Of a stretch of 6,385 nucleotides of DNA, positions 6,033 to 6,385 are shown in pieces. Where the stretch lies: contig CAZGDR010000070.1 in assembly GCA_964524755.1 (NCBI GenBank), positions 1-6,385 of the forward strand, given 5' to 3'. Numbering within the stretch: the stretch's first letter is position 1; every line of letters begins with the position of its first letter. The DNA is from JAQVOO01 sp964524755. GTDB lineage: Bacteria > Spirochaetota > Spirochaetia > Sphaerochaetales > Sphaerochaetaceae. Below the pieces are notes generated by a model that saw only the letters and a list, made by a program, of their open reading frames with translations, had not been told where the DNA came from and did no database searches. A program made the position numbers and the translations under genes.

Positions 6033-6385
6033 ATGAGTAAGAAAACAATGAAAGGTGCTATTTTACCAGGTAACAGTACCGTAAAATTCAAAGAATTTCC
6101 TATACCAACTCCAGGACATGGACAGGTTGTGGTACGAACAAAGAGTTCAACCATCTGTGGTTCTGATATTCGAGCTATTTATCGAGAGCATTTAGGGAAA
6201 GGTCCAGAAGGGTATCAGAATGTAATAGCAGGGCATGAGCCTTGCGGTCAGATCGTTGAAGTTGGCCCAGGGTGCAAACGTTTCAAAAAAGATGACCGTG
6301 TCATCATCTATCATATCAGCGGTTGTGGCGTGTGCCACGATTGTCGTATGGGCTATATGATTAGTTGTACCAGTGAACACCGTGC
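6033..6385 (+). CDS. Zinc-dependent medium-chain alcohol/polyol dehydrogenase, 3' truncated by window edge
   Basis: Only the first 117 residues are present and the reading frame is open to the edge. They form the GroES-like catalytic domain of a zinc-containing medium-chain dehydrogenase, which oxidises alcohols or polyols with NAD(P). Catalytic-zinc residues are C42 in ICGSD and H68-E69 in AGHEPCG. The structural-zinc lobe has four cysteines, C98, C101, C104 and C112, in the C-x2-C-x2-C-x7-C pattern. The Rossmann domain lies beyond the window, so cofactor and subfamily (sorbitol, threonine or galactitol dehydrogenase-like) cannot be settled. A strong AGGAGG (6021-6026) six bases upstream fixes the ATG at 6033. 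The 14-bp gap after the aldo/keto reductase indicates one operon, presumably under the divergent XylR-type regulator. Reductase plus dehydrogenase could interconvert a sugar, its polyol and a keto sugar. Confidence 0.93.
   Translation, partial: MSKKTMKGAILPGNSTVKFKEFPIPTPGHGQVVVRTKSSTICGSDIRAIYREHLGKGPEGYQNVIAGHEPCGQIVEVGPGCKRFKKDDRVIIYHISGCGVCHDCRMGYMISCTSEHR

Noticed and set aside
6192..6380. Minus-strand open frame opposite the zinc dehydrogenase
   Set aside because: The plus strand encodes an unmistakable catalytic and structural zinc domain here; the opposite frame has no support.
1..6385. Search for mobile elements, CRISPR arrays, tRNA/rRNA genes, toxin-antitoxin or defence genes
   Set aside because: No tandem spaced repeats, transposase, integrase or structured RNA was seen; all the DNA is accounted for by metabolic and regulatory genes with short gaps.

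Overview
The window holds six protein genes packed with almost no spare DNA: four complete genes with clear family assignments, one complete regulator whose start is debatable, and one dehydrogenase cut by the right edge. Base composition looks moderate and even throughout, and I see no RNA gene, insertion sequence, phage gene, CRISPR array or origin. The organism is a bacterium. The XylR-type regulator (sugar-binding sensor fused to an AraC helix-turn-helix domain) and the double-domain nucleoside diphosphate kinase of about 395 residues both suggest the Planctomycetota-Verrucomicrobiota-Lentisphaerota-Kiritimatiellota group. That assignment is an inference from gene types, not a measured phylogeny.

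Layout. A pyruvate kinase gene (39-1493, plus) runs towards a minus-strand gene pair and stops 2 bp short of it. The pair consists of a tandem nucleoside diphosphate kinase-like gene (2476-3663), transcribed first, and a D-2-hydroxyacid dehydrogenase gene (1496-2449) 26 bp downstream. A good sigma-70-type promoter for the pair lies at 3718-3746, across the end of the upstream regulator gene. The regulator (3736-4893, minus) is divergent from an aldo/keto reductase gene (5002-6018, plus), which is followed after 14 bp by a zinc-dependent medium-chain dehydrogenase (6033 to the edge).

How it may work. The right half looks like a small catabolic redox module. A sugar- or polyol-sensing XylR-type protein probably acts on the 78-108 bp divergent region, which carries three copies of a 9-bp half-site, and controls an aldo/keto reductase plus a polyol/alcohol dehydrogenase. 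The substrate is not readable from the sequence. The left half is central carbon and nucleotide energy metabolism: PEP to pyruvate with ATP formation, phosphate transfer between nucleotides, and reduction of a 2-keto acid such as hydroxypyruvate or glyoxylate.

Most worth a second look: the degenerate N-terminal half and inserted segment of the NDK-like protein; the three-half-site operator; the loss of the usual NADPH-phosphate contacts in the aldo/keto reductase; the K+-independence signature of the pyruvate kinase; and a possibly near-leaderless regulator transcript. I did not find a clearly new defence or mobile system here.
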